The position numbers were made by a program, and so were the translations under genes. Below, piece by piece: positions 22,153 to 34,629 of a stretch of DNA of 64,000 nt; the first letter of the stretch is position 1; every line of letters starts with the position of its first letter. This DNA comes from Zygnema cylindricum (lineage: Eukaryota > Streptophyta > Zygnematophyceae > Zygnematales > Zygnemataceae), in NCBI GenBank assembly GCA_037447655.1, contig JBBHKE010000176.1, positions 498,691-562,690 on the forward strand, read 5' to 3'. The notes beneath the pieces are model-generated. The model was given only the letters and a program-made list of their open reading frames with translations, made no database searches and had not been told where the DNA came from.

Positions 22153-23740
22153 TTCTGCACACCACTTTTAACGTGACCAAGCTCACCAAGCAAAGACTTG
22201 ACCCACATCAATTCTTTTACAGCAGAACAAGAGGCCATATACTAAACCTCCATGGTGGACTGAGCAATAACTTTTTGTTGTTTGTTACTCCAACAGCAAG
22301 CCCCATCACCCACATATAATACATATCCACAAGTGCATCTCCTCATCGGAGCATCACCATAACTGGCATCACTCGAAGTAGTGATGTCAGTATTCTCCCC
22401 ACCCAAATGCAACCATAGATCCCTAGTTCCTATCAAATATCTAAAGACTCACTTAGCTTCCTCCCAATCTCTCTTTGTGGGAGCATTTAGACTTCTACTC
22501 AGCACTCTTACAGCTACAGCTAAATCCGGTCGGGTACAATTCATAAAATAGATTAGGCTTCCCACTACTTGCCTATAAGAAATAGTCTGCATGAACTTCT
22601 ATTCTCCAAGACCTAATTCCTCGTCTAAGCCTATGACTCCTTCCTCACTCCACTCACTTCCCTTCTTTAACTTTATTGGAGTTGTTGAACTATTAGCCGT
22701 ATCTATCTGAAACTTTTCCAACATGTTCCCTATTGCTTCCTTTTGAGTCAGTCTTATAATCTTTCTTTCTCAGTCTCTTTCTACTTGAATTCCCAAAATA
22801 TTTCTTGCAACCCCTATATCTTTCCTCTCAAATCTCCCCTTAAGATCGGTTTTCAGTTTTATTAATTTTATCCATAGATTTACTTAAAACAAGCAAATCA
22901 TCAACATAAATTGCAATAAATAAAACACCTTCCTCAACTTCAAAAACATAGATTGAGTGATCTGAGCTGATCCGAATATATCTTAGACCGGTAAAAAACT
23001 CATCAAGCTTCTTATTCTACTGCCGAGGCGCCTGTTTCAAACCATAAAGAGATTTCATCAGCTGGCATACTTTACTCTCCTCTCCTTACTCCACATATCC
23101 TTCGAGTTGTCCCATAAAGATCTCCTCTTCCAATTCTCCATGCGAAAAGGTTATCTTGATGGCCATCTGGTGCACCTTCATGTCTTCCACTGCTGCCAAA
23201 TTGAGAAGTATGCGGACGGAGGGAAATTTGACAATCGGGGCAAAGGTTTCCTCGTAGTCGATTCCCTCCTTCTGTGTAAATCCTTTTGCACTAACCAGGC
23301 TTTGTAGCATTAAATTATGTTATCAGAGTTCAGTTTTAATTTGAACACCCACTTACAACCGTTTCCTTTTCCGTTAGGTGGACAATCCACCAGCTCTCAA
23401 GTATCGGCTACCATAATCAAAGCCATCTCCTCATTGATGGTTGTCTTCCACCGGTTTTTTTGTGGACAATTCATCGCCTCTCTATAAGTCCGAGGTTCAT
23501 CTAAATGAGATAGTTTTGTAACCTTGGTATTAACATATTTTTCTTGCAACCTTTTGCTACTTCTCCTTCCTCCCTCAAAATTTGTGGTCGGAATAGATGG
23601 TTCCCATGGGTTTTTTCGAACAATCTCGGCTTCTCCCTTGTCCTTTGACTCCGAATCAATTTCCACCACGTCTTCCACTTCAGGTAGAGATGTTACTAGA
23701 GTTTTCGCGGCCGAGTCCTTTATGGTCTGATTTGTACGTA
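22153..23740 (-). pseudogene. A3 RNase H and reverse transcriptase
   Basis: Minus strand. RNase H motifs WLHLGGENTDITTSSDASYGD and AQSTMEV are at 22436-22242. RT shows an intact IYVDDLLV box near 22910, SLYGLKQAPRQ near 23040, and a fingers block (23310-23086) in which the first catalytic Asp block reads HQMAIKI instead of HQMDIKT. The linker with RRSSKRLQEK is at 23678-23397. Stops are frequent. Confidence 0.85.
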
Positions 23741-25101
23741 TATGAATGTCACTTCTCTAAAACTTGGATAGTTAGGAAGCTCATAGTCATCGGAATTTTT
23801 TGACTCAAATCTGATTTTTATTGACTTTGTATACTTGAAAGGATCCACAGAATTTCCTTCATACATAACTACTAGATGCTTTACTAAGATTATATCTTCC
23901 CTTTTTAGATCACTAACTCTGTATCCTTTTACATCCTCATCATATCCTAATAAGTATCCCGGTTTTCCTTTAGGAACTAGCTTCTAATTAGACCGATCTG
24001 TATCTAGACTGAACACTTGACTGCCGAAAACCTTTAAGTGAGATATGTTTGGTTTCGGGCCGGTCCATCTCTCATAAGGTGTTTGGCCTTTTATTGCTGA
24101 AGAAAGAACTCTATTCTTGAGATAATTTGCATTGTTTATTGCTTCGGCCCAAAGCTTCTTTCATATCTTCTTTTCTGAGAGCACACTCCTAGCACTATCA
24201 CTTAGTGGTCTATTTAATTTTTTAACTACACAATTTTGCTCAGGATTTTTAGGAACTGTCTTTTGGTGTTGCACTCCATCCTCTCTCAAAATATCCTCAA
24301 ACTGATTAGAGGTATACTCTCCCCCATTATCACTCCTCACTCTTTTAATAGAGGTTTCGTGGATTTTCTCATTCTATGCTTTATATTCCTTAAAAAATTG
24401 TGGGGCCTCTGATTTATTTTTCAAGAAATACACTCTAAAATACCAGGACCAATCGTCAATGATTGTCATCATAAACTTATTCCCCTCCGGTGAAGGCACT
24501 TTGGCCGGTCCCTAGATATCAGTGTGTATTAAGTCTATAACCTTTTCCCTTTTATAAGTGGCTTCCTTTGGGAAGGGTAACATGTGTTCCTTACCTTGAG
24601 CACAACCATTATAGTCACTCAGGCTTTCACTTTCCCCAAACTTAGTTCCTTCCTCTATTCCCATCTTTTTCATCTCTCCTAACTTATCTAGATTCACATG
24701 CCCAAGCCTCTTATGCAACAACATTATATCATGAACACCAGCATAATAAAGTTTCTTCTTTTCATTGTTTAAAATTAGCCTAAACATCCCTTAGCTACCT
24801 TTTTCAGCAGTGAAATAAACTTCCTCCTCAAAACTAGCTGTAAAGACTCCTTTCCTAGTGCTTCTTTCAACACCCTTATCATCTAATTCAGATGTAGAGA
24901 TGAAGGGTTTTTTCAACAACGGAATAAACAATATATCGGAATATGTAACTAAAGATGTCTTTCCTTCTACTAACACTTTCAGATCTATCGATCCAACAAG
25001 AGTAGTTGGGACTATCCTCCCATCCCCGTACTCTATCTCTACGGTGAGAATCTTTCTTATCTTAGTGAACAGGTTTTTATCCTTACACATGTGCATCGAG
25101 C
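23741..25101 (-). pseudogene. A3 integrase and end of protease
   Basis: Minus strand. Integrase pieces: RWTGPKPNISHLKVFGSQ near 24050, an AEAINNAN block near 24140, a DNGGEYTSNQFE block near 24320, and the zinc-binding part (24787-24512) with LHKRLGHVN (Trp-His replaced by Leu-His) and DYNGCAQGKEH, where the first Cys is replaced. The protease tail (25096-24791) starts MHMCKDKNLFTKIRKI. The protease active-site codons are cut by the B1 insertion. Confidence 0.85.
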
Positions 25102-25868
25102 TGTTGATTTTAGAAAGTTTTAATTCTCAATAAATTAAAGTGACAAACAGAAAGACAAATCTACAAGGACACGCGTCGTCACTTAAAGCACATTACAGGT
25201 ATCTTCGATTGGCACTTATATCCACATATACATGTCACACATTGAGGGGAGACAACGCAGCTGCGATGCAACAACACAGCTGCGACGTAGTCAGAACAAA
25301 GCGGCAACGACAAAGTTAAGGCAACGCAACTGCGATCACGTTTGATATGGTCCGTACGGACATCACAGCGTCCGATATTTTCTATGTGATTCTGTACAGT
25401 ACAGAGCAACTGCGATAGATACGGTTCTAGTCAACTTAGTGGGTAGCTCAGTGGTAGCTTAACGGTAACTCAGTGGCTGTTTGACAGATTAGCGTTAGCT
25501 TGGTGGTTTGACGTACCTCTTAGGAACACTGGTATCCTCGGTACAACACAAGTATAAGACTTAGGACTCAGAACACATAATGTATCCAGACTTCGAAGTA
25601 GTAAAACTGCAAACAGTTTTTGGGAAACTTCGGAGTATTATATTTTGAGTGTTGTCGGGTCAATTGTACTGAAACTTTGGAAGTTGTAAGTGTTTATGCT
25701 GCTCTATATTTTGATAGATCTTTGTAAAGTTTTGATGCTTGTATAAGATTTGGTGAGCACTTGAAAACAGTTGTTTCATACGATTCTTGATAGCTTCTGA
25801 GAGTGTATCATGTCTACTTCTACTACTACTACTGCTCCTCCACCTGTACCGGTAGTCCTAGAACAACT
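25102..25868 (+). repeat. 5' LTR of B1 (767 bp)
   Basis: Begins TGTTGATTTTAG; the terminal CA is mutated to CT, and the primer site follows at once. The gag start codon is at 25810. An array of CGCAGCTGCG-type palindromes lies at 25255-25420. Confidence 0.88.
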
Positions 25869-27447
25869 GGTTATGGGCCTATCATCAAGAATTCATATCT
25901 TTTCCAAGGAAATGTATGTTTACTGGGGGGATATGGTGGAGACACATTTTGAGAATGTCAATCTTTTGGATATATTGGATGGTTCGCTCATGAATCTGAT
26001 CCGTCATGGTCTAAGAAAAATACGCAGGCTCATTCTATTCTGAAATTATGTATATCTGAGGACTTAGCTATGCCTCGGATAAAAATGAAAAAAGCAATTG
26101 ATATCTGGAAATCTCTTAAAAATGATTATGAAAAAGTTAATGACTAGAAAAAACTTTTATTGGTTGGAAAAATTTGGGACTATAAGTACACTGACGGTAC
26201 AATGGTTGAATATTCTAACAAATTTCGCATCTTTGTAGATGCACCTGCTTGTGTAAGTGGGGTGTTTCCTCAGTTTCAACAGGCAATATTGCTCATAAGG
26301 GGTCTCTTTCGTAGAATGAAAGGAGCATCTCATATGCTCAAACAGAAAGATAAAGTTAGCTGGACTTTACAATTAGTTATCAATATTTTACTAGAGCATG
26401 AAGCTACATCTAATATTCTCAATATTGAGCAAAATGAGGATTTTAATTCAGACTTTGAGAGGAAAGGACAGTTTAATCAGCAAAGATATTAGTTTAATCA
26501 GTTTAGACAGTTTAATCAACGTGGAAATAGACAAACCAATAATGCATGTTTTTATTGTAGTGAGAGAGGTCATGGATACAAATTCTGTACTAAGCTTAAA
26601 AAAGCTAACGATACACGTTTATATAGGCTGGGATGGCAACAAAGTCAGTTTTACAAAAGCTTCACGGGGCTTACGCCTAGGGGAAATGCATTGTCTTCGG
26701 CATCTTCGTCTCTCTAAGACAAAACTTTGACGTTTTCTGAGGAGGACGAAACGGATCTATTTGCTATAGCGGCATTAATGGAGGGCACGAAGTACCCTGG
26801 ATGGATAATGGATACGGGAGCGTCAGCCCACATGTGCTGGAACAAGGCCATCTTCAAAAATCTGAAAACAACGACGAAGAAAAATATTTATTATGCTTGT
26901 GGAATGAGTGTTCAAACTCGTGCTATGGGTGATTTGTCATTGCTAGTTGATGTAGAAGGAACAGCAATTGAGAGGAATCTTCATAATGTCTTATTTGTGC
27001 CTGACTTTAAGAAAAAATAAAATCTACGTCTTTGGTAGAGAGTACAGGCTTTGAGGTTAGTTTGAAAAATAGTCGGCAAGTTATTAGCAAAAATAGAAAA
27101 GTTGCGGTTGCAGATACTAGAGATAATAGCAAGATGTACCACAGGGATATGGCTAATACCAAGGAAAATAATGTTCTGTCCTCCGGTGTTTTGCATTCAG
27201 ATGAGTTGTGGCACAAAAGATGAGGCCATATAAACTATCATAGTTTGAGAAAAATGGTACTTGCTGGAAAAATAGAGGGTGTATCAATCACAGATCAACC
27301 GGTCAAAACATGTGATGGCTGCGCATTAGGCAAAATCCACAGACTGCAATTTCCTAAAGAGTTAGAGCATCGATGAACAAAACTTTTACAACAAATTCAT
27401 ACGGATGGCTTTGGTCTTGCGAAGGTTCCATCTACAAGGGGGATGAA
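25810..27447 (+). pseudogene. B1 gag, protease and start of integrase
   Basis: Gag starts in the LTR with a Ser/Thr- and Pro-rich leader (MSTSTTTTAPPPVP) and continues through capsid-type sequence in several frames (26160-26492). A zinc knuckle CFYCSERGHGYKFC (C-X2-C-X4-H-X4-C) lies near 26548-26590. The protease block WIMDTGASAHMCWNKAIF (about 26800-26850) keeps the canonical DTG. The integrase zinc-binding block ELWHKR and CDGCALGKIHR follows near 27205-27345. Stops occur near 26041, 26147, 26490, 26716, 27018, 27222 and 27374. It ends at the B2 insertion. Confidence 0.87.
25869..25883 (+). other. Primer-binding site of B1
   Basis: GGTTATGGGCCTATC shares its first 11 bases with the half-tRNA initiator-Met site of families A and D and lies directly after the LTR. 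It encodes the VMG of gag. Confidence 0.75.
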
Positions 27448-27452
27448 ATATA

Positions 27453-28375
27453 TATTGGTTTTTGAAAGCTTAAATCTCAGCAAATTTATGTGACGGCGGG
27501 AAAATAGATCTATAGAGACACGCATTGTCACTTGAAGCACAATGAAAGTTTTAATGGTACCGACACCAGTATTCTAACATCGCAGGTGCGACACAAATAG
27601 AACAAGCGTAGCTTCGGTTATTTTTGATATGGTCCGTACGGACCAACGCAGTTGCTACCCAACAAGACAAACGCAACTGCAACTATTTTTGGTATGGGAC
27701 AACGCAGCTGCGGCGAAGCTGCGGATATTCGAATATGTTTTGGAACAGACTGCGTTGCTACGATTGAACAAATCAAGTCAACGGACGAGATTCACAGATG
27801 ACTTACTGACACATGTCTTTACAACAACTAAGTGCAAATATCTGGACAAACGTAACTAGGCGGTGGCAAGTATTTGTACAATCACTTAGTACAGATTCTC
27901 AGTAATGTGATTGTACAGTGGTAAATTAGTTTTAGCGTGATTAGAAGTAATTAGATCTCAGTGGTAGTTTTGTGTTTTGGACATATCTCTTAAAAAACAC
28001 CTGTATCGGCGATGCAGCATTATGTAATAGGACAACTAAAAGAAGATACTCACTAAGAGTATAAGAGTTAGGACTTAGAATGTTTTTTGTATCCAGACTT
28101 CCAAGTAGTAAAACTGCAAACAATTTTTGGGAAACTTCTGAGTATTATATCTTGAGTGTTGTCAAGTTAATTGTGCTGAAACTTTGGGAGTTGTCAGTGT
28201 TTATACTACTCTATATTCTGATAGAGTTTTGTGAGGTTTGGATGCTTGTATAAGAATTGGTGAGCACTTAAGAACAGCTGTTTGGTAGGATTCTTGATAG
28301 TTTTTGAGAGTGTATCATGTCTACTTCTACTACTACTGCTGCTCCTCCACCTGCACCGGTGGTTGTAGAACAACA
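27453..28375 (+). repeat. 5' LTR of B2 (923 bp)
   Basis: Starts TATTGGTTTTTG (TG mutated to TA) and ends GTAGAACAACA. It is closest to the solo LTR at 12157-13104. The gag start codon is at 28317. Confidence 0.9.
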
Positions 28376-29560
28376 GGTTATGGGCCTATCATCAAGAATT
28401 CTTATCATTTCCGGGGATAAGTATGTTTACTGGGCAGATATGGTGGAGACACATTTTGAAAATATCAATCTTTCGCATATATATTTGATGGTTCGCTTAT
28501 GAATCTGATCCGTCATGGTCTAAAAAATATATGCATGCTCGTCCTATTTTGAAATTATCTATATCTGAAGACTTAGCTATGCCTCGGATAAAAATGAAAA
28601 AAGCAATTGATATCTGGAAATATTTTAAAAATGATTATGATAAAGTTAATGTCCATGAATAACTATTATTGGCTGGAAAAATTTGGGACTATAAGTACAC
28701 TGGCGGTACAATGGCTGAATATTCTAACAAGTTTCGCATCCTTGTAGATGCACATGCTTGTGCAGGTGGGGAGTTTCCTCAATTTCAGCAGGCAGCGTTG
28801 CTCATGAGGGGTCTCCCTCGTAGTATGAAATGAGCATCGGATTTGCTCAAACATAAAGATAAAGCTAGCTGGACTTTACAGTTAGCAATCAACATTTTGC
28901 TAGAAGAAGAAGCTCCATCTAATATACTCAATGTTGAGCAGGTAGAGGCTTTTAATTCAGACTTTGAGAGGAAAGGATAGTTTAATCAGCAAAGAAATTA
29001 GTCTAATTAGTTTGGACAGTTTAATCAAGGTGGAAATAGACAATCCAACAATGCATGTTTTTATTGTAGTGAGAGAGGTCATGGATACAAATTTTTGTCC
29101 TAAGCTTAAAAAAGCTAACGATACAGGTTTATATAAGCCGGGATGGCAACAAAGTCAAATTTACAAAAATTTCACGGGGCCTACACCTCGTGGAAATGCA
29201 TTGTTTTCGGCGTCTTCATCACTCCAAGATGAGACTTTGACATTTTCTAAGGACGATGACACGGATCTATTCGCAATGGCGGCAATGATGGAGGGTGCGA
29301 AAGACCCTCAATGGATAATGGATACAGGAGCGTCAGCCCACATGTGCTGGAACAAAGCCATCTTCAAAAATCTGAAAACAACGCCGGAGAAAAATATTTA
29401 TTATTCTTGTGGAATGAGTGTTCAGACTCATGCTGTGGGTGATGTTTCTTTGCTAGTGGAGGTGGAGGGCAAAGCAACTGGAAGGACTCTTCACAATGTC
29501 TTATTTGTGCTGACTTTAAGAAAAATTTGTTCTCTACGTCCTTGGTAGAGAGTAAAGGCT
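28317..29560 (+). pseudogene. B2 gag and protease
   Basis: The leader MSTSTTTAAPPPAPVVVEQQVMGLS crosses LTR and primer site in frame (only its composition is of note: Thr/Pro-rich). Capsid sequence follows with a frameshift near 28490 and stops near 28540, 28660 and 28830. The zinc knuckle CFYCSERGHGYKF is near 29055, with a one-base shift before the last Cys. The protease block WIMDTGASAHMC lies within 29310-29350 in a long open piece (28964-29548). Confidence 0.87.
28376..28390 (+). other. Primer-binding site of B2
   Basis: GGTTATGGGCCTATC, identical to that of B1, directly after the LTR end. Confidence 0.78.
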
Positions 29561-30847
29561 TTGAGGTTAGTTTGAAAAATGGTAGGCAGGTTGTTAGCAA
29601 AAATGGCAAAGTCGCAGTACAAGTACTAGAGATAATAGCAAGATGTACCAAATGGATATGGCTAATACCAAGGAGAATGATGTTCTGTACTCCGGTGTTT
29701 TGCATTTAGATGAGTTGTGGCATTAAAGATTAGGTCATGTAAACTATGATAGTTTGAGAAAAATGGTATTTGTTGGGAAAATAGAGGGTGTCTCAATCGC
29801 AGATCAGGCGGTCAAAACATGTGATGGCTGCGCTTTGGGCAAAATCCATAGACTACCATTTCCTAAAGAGACTGAGCATCGGTCCACGATACTTTTACAA
29901 CAAATCCATTCGGATGTTTTTGGTCCTGCGAAGGTTCCATCTGCCGGGGGAATGAAATATATGGTCACTTTCACAGATGATTTCTCCGAGTTTACAAAAG
30001 TTTACTTCATGAAGGAGAAGAGTGAAGTATTTGGTCACTTCAAGCACTATAAAGCATATGTTGAAAAACTTCATGATTTACCTATTTTGCAGCTCAGATC
30101 GGACAATGGTGGTGAATATATATCGAAAGAATTTAAAACCTTTTTACTCGACGAATGTATAAGTCATCTACTGACTGTTCCATATTCACCAAAACAAAAT
30201 AGAGTGTCAGAAAGATTAAATATAACTCTCACGGAGAGCTCTAAGTCGATGCTCGCAGATAAAAATGTGGATCCGAATTCTGGGCTGAGGCTCTAAATTG
30301 TGCAGTTTATATTAAGAATAAGATAGGATCAAGATCGGTAGAATCTACTCCTTACGAGATCTAGACAGGTAGCAAACCTGATGTTAGCCATTTCAAAGTC
30401 TTTGATAGTAAATGTTTTATCTTAGATTCATCTACGAACATATGGAAAATGGAACCGAAGGGATTACCAGGTATTTTTTTAGGATATGATGATCACTCAA
30501 AAGGTTATAGCGTCTTTGTGTTTGAGAGGCAAAAAAAAATAGTTGTAGCAAGGAATATCATTGTCAAAGATGAACTAGATTCGATAGATTTATTTCAAAT
30601 GACGGAGCAGCAAAAGCAGCAAAAAGTACAGGAGTATGTCATTTTAGATTGCATGCAAGAAATTGTCCCGCATGTGCAACAGTCACCGGTGGTGACTCCG
30701 AAGTAGACTCTTTCCAACTTCCTCAACAACTTCAGTTCCAACCGGACCAACAACACTCAATACACGCGGATCGCAACCAGCGCAATCAGCTACACAGTGA
30801 TCACAACCAGTGCAACCAGCGCAATCAACGCAATGCACGGCAATTAT
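29561..30847 (+). pseudogene. B2 integrase
   Basis: The open piece 29754-30296 carries the zinc-binding CDGCALGKIHR and the catalytic triad blocks: HSDVFGPAKVPS, LRSDNGGEYISKEF and NRVSERLNITLTES. All three acidic residues are present. A frameshift at about 30280 ends it. The C-terminal part, with FLGYDDHSKGY, is open at 30449-30706. A run of imperfect repeats with CAATCAGCGCAAC-like units (30770-30840) follows. RT is deleted. Confidence 0.88.
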
Positions 30848-31144
30848 AATGTTTTTTGAATCCAGACTTCTAAGTAATAAAACTGCAGACAGTTTTTGGG
30901 AAACTTCTGAGTATTATATCTTGAGTGTTGTCGGGTTAATTATGCTAAAACTTTGAGAGTTGTCAGTGTTTATGCTACTCTATATTCTGATATATTTTTG
31001 TGAGGTTTAGATGCTTGTATAAGAATTGGTGAGCACTTAAAAACAGCTGTTTGGTCGGATTTTTGATAGCTTCTGAGAGTGTATCATGTCTACTTCTACT
31101 ACTACTGCTGCTCCTCCACCTGCACCGACGGTTGTAGAACAACA
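30848..31144 (+). repeat. Shortened 3' LTR of B2 (297 bp)
   Basis: Matches the last 297 bases of the 5' LTR, ends ACAACA, and is followed by the second ATATA target repeat. Confidence 0.9.
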
Positions 31145-32052
31145 ATATAAAGTCACCTTCACAGATGTTTTCTCCAAGTTTACAAAAGTTTACTTCATAA
31201 AGGAAAAGAGTGAGGTGTTTCGTCACTTCAAACACTGTAAAGCATGGGTTGAAAAACTTCATCATTTACCTATTTTGCAGCTAAAATCGGACAATGGTGG
31301 TGAATATACATCAAAGAAATTTGAAACCTTTTTACTCGAGGAAGGTATAACTCATCTGTTGCTTGTTCCATATTCACCGGAACAAAATGGGGTGTCAGAT
31401 AGATTAAATAGAACTCTCACTGAGAGCTCTAGGTCGATGCTCGCATATAAAAATGTGGATTCAAAATTCTAGGTTGAGGCTCTGAATTGTGCAGTTTACA
31501 TTAAGAATGAAATAGGATCAAGATCGGTAGAAACTACTCCTTACGAGATCTGGACAGGTAGCAAACCAGATATTACCCATTTGAAGGTCTTTGGTAGTCA
31601 ATGCTTTATCTTGGATACGTTAACACATAGATGGAAAATGGAACCGAATGGATTACCGGGTATTCTGTTAGGATATGATGATCACTCAAAAGGTTATAGA
31701 GTCTTTCTGTTTGAGAGACAGAAAATAGTTGTAGCAAGGAATATTATTGTAAAGGATGAGATTGACTCCATAAATTTATTTCAAATGACAGAGCAGCAAA
31801 AGCAGCAAAAAATACAGGAGTATGTCATTTTAGATTGCATGCAAGAAATTGTCCCGTAGATGCAAAATTCTTCGGTGGTGACTTTGGAGTCCGTCTCTCT
31901 CCAAGTTCCTCAACAGGTTCACTTCCAACCGGACTTATAGCGATCAATACACATTGATCGCAACTAGCGCAATCAGCGCAATGCGCAGCATCCGACAATC
32001 TCAGCCTCAAACTTTCCAGGGGGAAGAAGATCCTGCAGCCGCCTGCAAGCAA
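31145..32052 (+). pseudogene. B1 integrase, continued
   Basis: Resumes B1 after B2. The open piece to 31472 has the DNGGEYTSKKFETF block with the second catalytic Asp. The Glu block reads NGVSDRLNRTLTES, so Glu is replaced by Asp. A stop at about 31470 precedes ALNCAVYIKN and HLKVFGSQCF (31581-31859). Imperfect Asn/Arg/Gln repeats follow near 31930-31990, as in B2. Confidence 0.87.
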
Positions 32053-33630
32053 GCTCTCACTTTGCTTACTCAGCAGCCTTGGGGGAGCCTATGACCATCC
32101 AAGAGGCCTTCTCATCATCAGATAGGAATCACTGGATTGAGGCAGCAAACGACGAAATGAAGTCCATCATAGAGGCTCAAACATGGGAGCTTCTAGACCT
32201 TCGTCCGAATCGAAAAGCGATCTGCAGCAAATGGGTATTCAAGGTGAAGTTAAATCCCGATAATACCATTAAACGATAAAAGGCCAGACTTGTGGCAAAG
32301 GGGTATAATCAAAAGGAAGAAAATGATTTTGAAGAAACTTTTTCTACAGTTGTAAGATTTCCGACAGTTAGGATTTTGTTGTCCTTAGCTGCTATAGAAG
32401 ATATGGAAATACATCAGATGGATGTAAAGAGAACATTTTTGCATGGAGAACTAGAGGAGACCATTTACATGCAGCAGCCTAAAAAGTATGTAGAACCAAG
32501 AAAATAGCACTTAGTATGCAAGTTGCTAAAATCTCTGTATGGCCTAAAACAGGCCCTTAGGCAATAGAATCTGAAGCTTGATGAATTCTTGACCAGCCTA
32601 GGATTTCAAAGGATAAATTCTGATCACTCTGTCTACATTCTAAAGGGTGAAAATAGGATAGTGTATATAGCGGTGTATGTAGATGATTCACTATTAATTA
32701 GCAAATCAATGACTAAAATTAATAAAATCAAAACTGCTCTAAACTCACGGTTTGAGATGAAAGACCTCCGTTAGGCAAAATATATTTTGGGTTTCCAGGT
32801 AGAGAGGGACAAAAATAAGAAAGTAATAAAATTGACCCAAAAATAGGCTATTGGAAACATGTTAGATGGGTATGGAATGCGGGGGGCAAAAGGATGTCTA
32901 ACTCCAATGGAGTTTCGGCAGAAGTTAGAGGGAGAAGAGAAAAAACCAGGTGTCATTGTTAGCGAGTATTTAGAGTTAGGGGTGAATGATTCTATGACAC
33001 AAATACCTTATAGAACGATAGTGGGAAGCTTAATATATTTCAGGAACTGTATCCGTCTTGACATTGCTCCAGCAGTCGAGGTATTGAGAAGGAGTCTAGA
33101 GAATCCAAGAAAATCTAATTTTGATGCAGCAATGAGAGTCTTAAGATATTTGGCAAGAACTAAAGACCTCAAACTCACACTAGGCGGAGGAGAAGTGAAG
33201 CTGCAAATATAGAGTGATGCAAGCTATGGCGACATACCAAGCCGGAAATCCACCACGAGATTCGTTCTGCAAATTGGGAACGGAACTTGCTGCTGGAGCA
33301 GCAAACTTCTAAAGGTAACAGCACAGTCAACAATGGAGTCAGAATATATGGCAGCAAGCTCGGCCCTCAAAGAACTCTTATGGGTAAAATCCATGTTGCA
33401 ACAAAAAGGATACATGTAGGTTGGGCCACAAGTGATCTGGTGTGGTAACCAGGCAACCATTGCCATTGCCTCTAACCCAAGTCACCACTTCAAGAGTAAG
33501 CACATGGATGTAAAATTACACTTTGTAAGAGTAAAAGTGTTCTCTAGGGCAATCAAATTATGTTATCTGCCAGACTCAATAATGATTCTTGATATGCTTA
33601 CTAAAGCTCTTCCTGCTCCCAACTGAAGTA
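32053..33630 (+). pseudogene. B1 reverse transcriptase and RNase H
   Basis: RT fingers are at 32079-32279, with SKWVFKVKLNPDNTI, then KARLVAKGYNQKEENDFEET and HQMDVKRTFLHGELEE (32292-32507). SLYGLKQALRQ is near 32536, and the catalytic box IAVYVDDSLLISKS is intact near 32665-32705. RNase H continues at 32859-33626 with IQ*SDASYGD, AQSTMESEYMA, WCGNQATIAIAS (Asp of DNQ replaced by Gly) and the DMLTKALPAPN end. Single stops near 32277, 32505, 32566, 32772, 32845, 33211 and 33418 break it. It is the best-preserved RT in the window. Confidence 0.9.
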
Positions 33631-33843
33631 TTATAAGGATGCAGTAAGATTGGGTGAATAAATGAGTTGTTGCACTGCGATACTGCCATGTTGCGCTAGG
33701 CCAAAATTAGGGTGTAGTGGAACCAAGTGATAAGTTAGTATGCTACGCTGCTAATTTGCCATGATGAAGTGTTATGCTGCCATGCTGCACTAAGTGTGAC
33801 AACGGAGCTGCGCTAATAAATTGAGTCTAAAGCTTTAAGGGAG

Positions 33844-34629
33844 TGCTAATTTTGGAAAGCTTTAAGTCTCAATAAATTAGTGTGACGAACATGAAGACAA
33901 ATCTACAAGGACACGCGTCCTCACATAAAGCACATTACAGGTATCTTCGATTGGCACTTATATCCACACATACATGTCACACATTGAGGGGAGACAACGC
34001 AGCTGCGATCCTGCAACGCAATTGCGATGCAGCAACGCAGCTGCGATGCAGTAAGAACAAAGCCGCAAAGAAGAACATAAGGCAACGGAACTCTGATCAC
34101 GTTTGATATGGTCCGTACGGACATCGCAGAGTCCGATATTTTTAATGTGATTATGTACAGTACAAGGCAACTGCGATAGATACGATTCTAGTCAACTTAG
34201 TGGGTAGCTCAGTGGTAGCTTAATGGTAACTCAGTGGTAGCTTGATAGATTAGCCTTAGCTTGGTGGTTTAACGTACCTCTCAAGTACACTGGTATCGCC
34301 GGTACAACACAAGTATAAGACTTAGGACTCAGAACACATAATGTATCCATACTTCCAAGTAGTAAAACTGCAAACAGTTTTTGGGAAACTTCTGAGTATT
34401 ATATATAAAGTGTTTTCAGGTCAATTAAACTCAAACTTTGGGAGTTCTCAGTGTTTATGCTGCTCTATACTTCAATAGATCTTTGTGAAGTTTAGATGCT
34501 TTTATAAGAATTGGTGAGCACTTGAAAACATTTGTTTGGTAGGATTCTTGATAGCTTCTGAGAGTGTATCATGTCTACTTCTATTACTACAGTTGCTCCT
34601 CCACCTGCACCGGTGGTCGTAGAACAATA
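33844..34629 (+). repeat. 3' LTR of B1 (786 bp)
   Basis: Starts TGCTAATTTTGG after a purine tract (TTTAAGGGAG, 33834-33843) and ends ACAATA. It closely matches 25102-25868. Part of it is duplicated at 41732-42371. Confidence 0.9.

Larger units (their letters stand above)
21411..25101 (-). mobile_element. Copia retrotransposon A3, 3' half
   Basis: Minus-strand family A copy. A partial 3' LTR (21411 to about 22152) is joined directly to RNase H sequence, so the LTR start, polypurine tract and the end of RNase H are deleted. RT, linker, integrase and the end of protease follow. It is interrupted at 25101 by B1 and resumes at 34630. Confidence 0.88.
27453..31144 (+). mobile_element. Copia retrotransposon B2 nested in B1
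   Basis: Plus-strand element with 5' LTR 27453-28375 and a 5'-shortened 3' LTR 30848-31144. It is flanked by the perfect duplication ATATA (27448-27452 and 31145-31149). Excising it joins the two halves of the B1 integrase. Internally it keeps gag, protease and integrase. RT, RNase H, the polypurine tract and the start of the 3' LTR are removed by one deletion at about 30847. Confidence 0.92.
25102..34629 (+). mobile_element. Copia retrotransposon B1, with nested B2
   Basis: Plus-strand family B element with two LTRs (25102-25868 and 33844-34629), primer site, gag, protease, integrase, RT and RNase H. Without B2 it is about 5.8 kb. It lies inside the protease of A3. Flanks read CGAGC on the left and GGAGGTAC on the right, consistent with a degraded duplication of the A sequence ATCGAGGCACC. 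Every gene has stops. The insertion of B2 at 27453 splits its integrase. Confidence 0.9.

Noticed and set aside
25255-25420. CRISPR-like array in the B LTR
   Set aside because: Units are irregular, very short and lie in a plant retrotransposon LTR.
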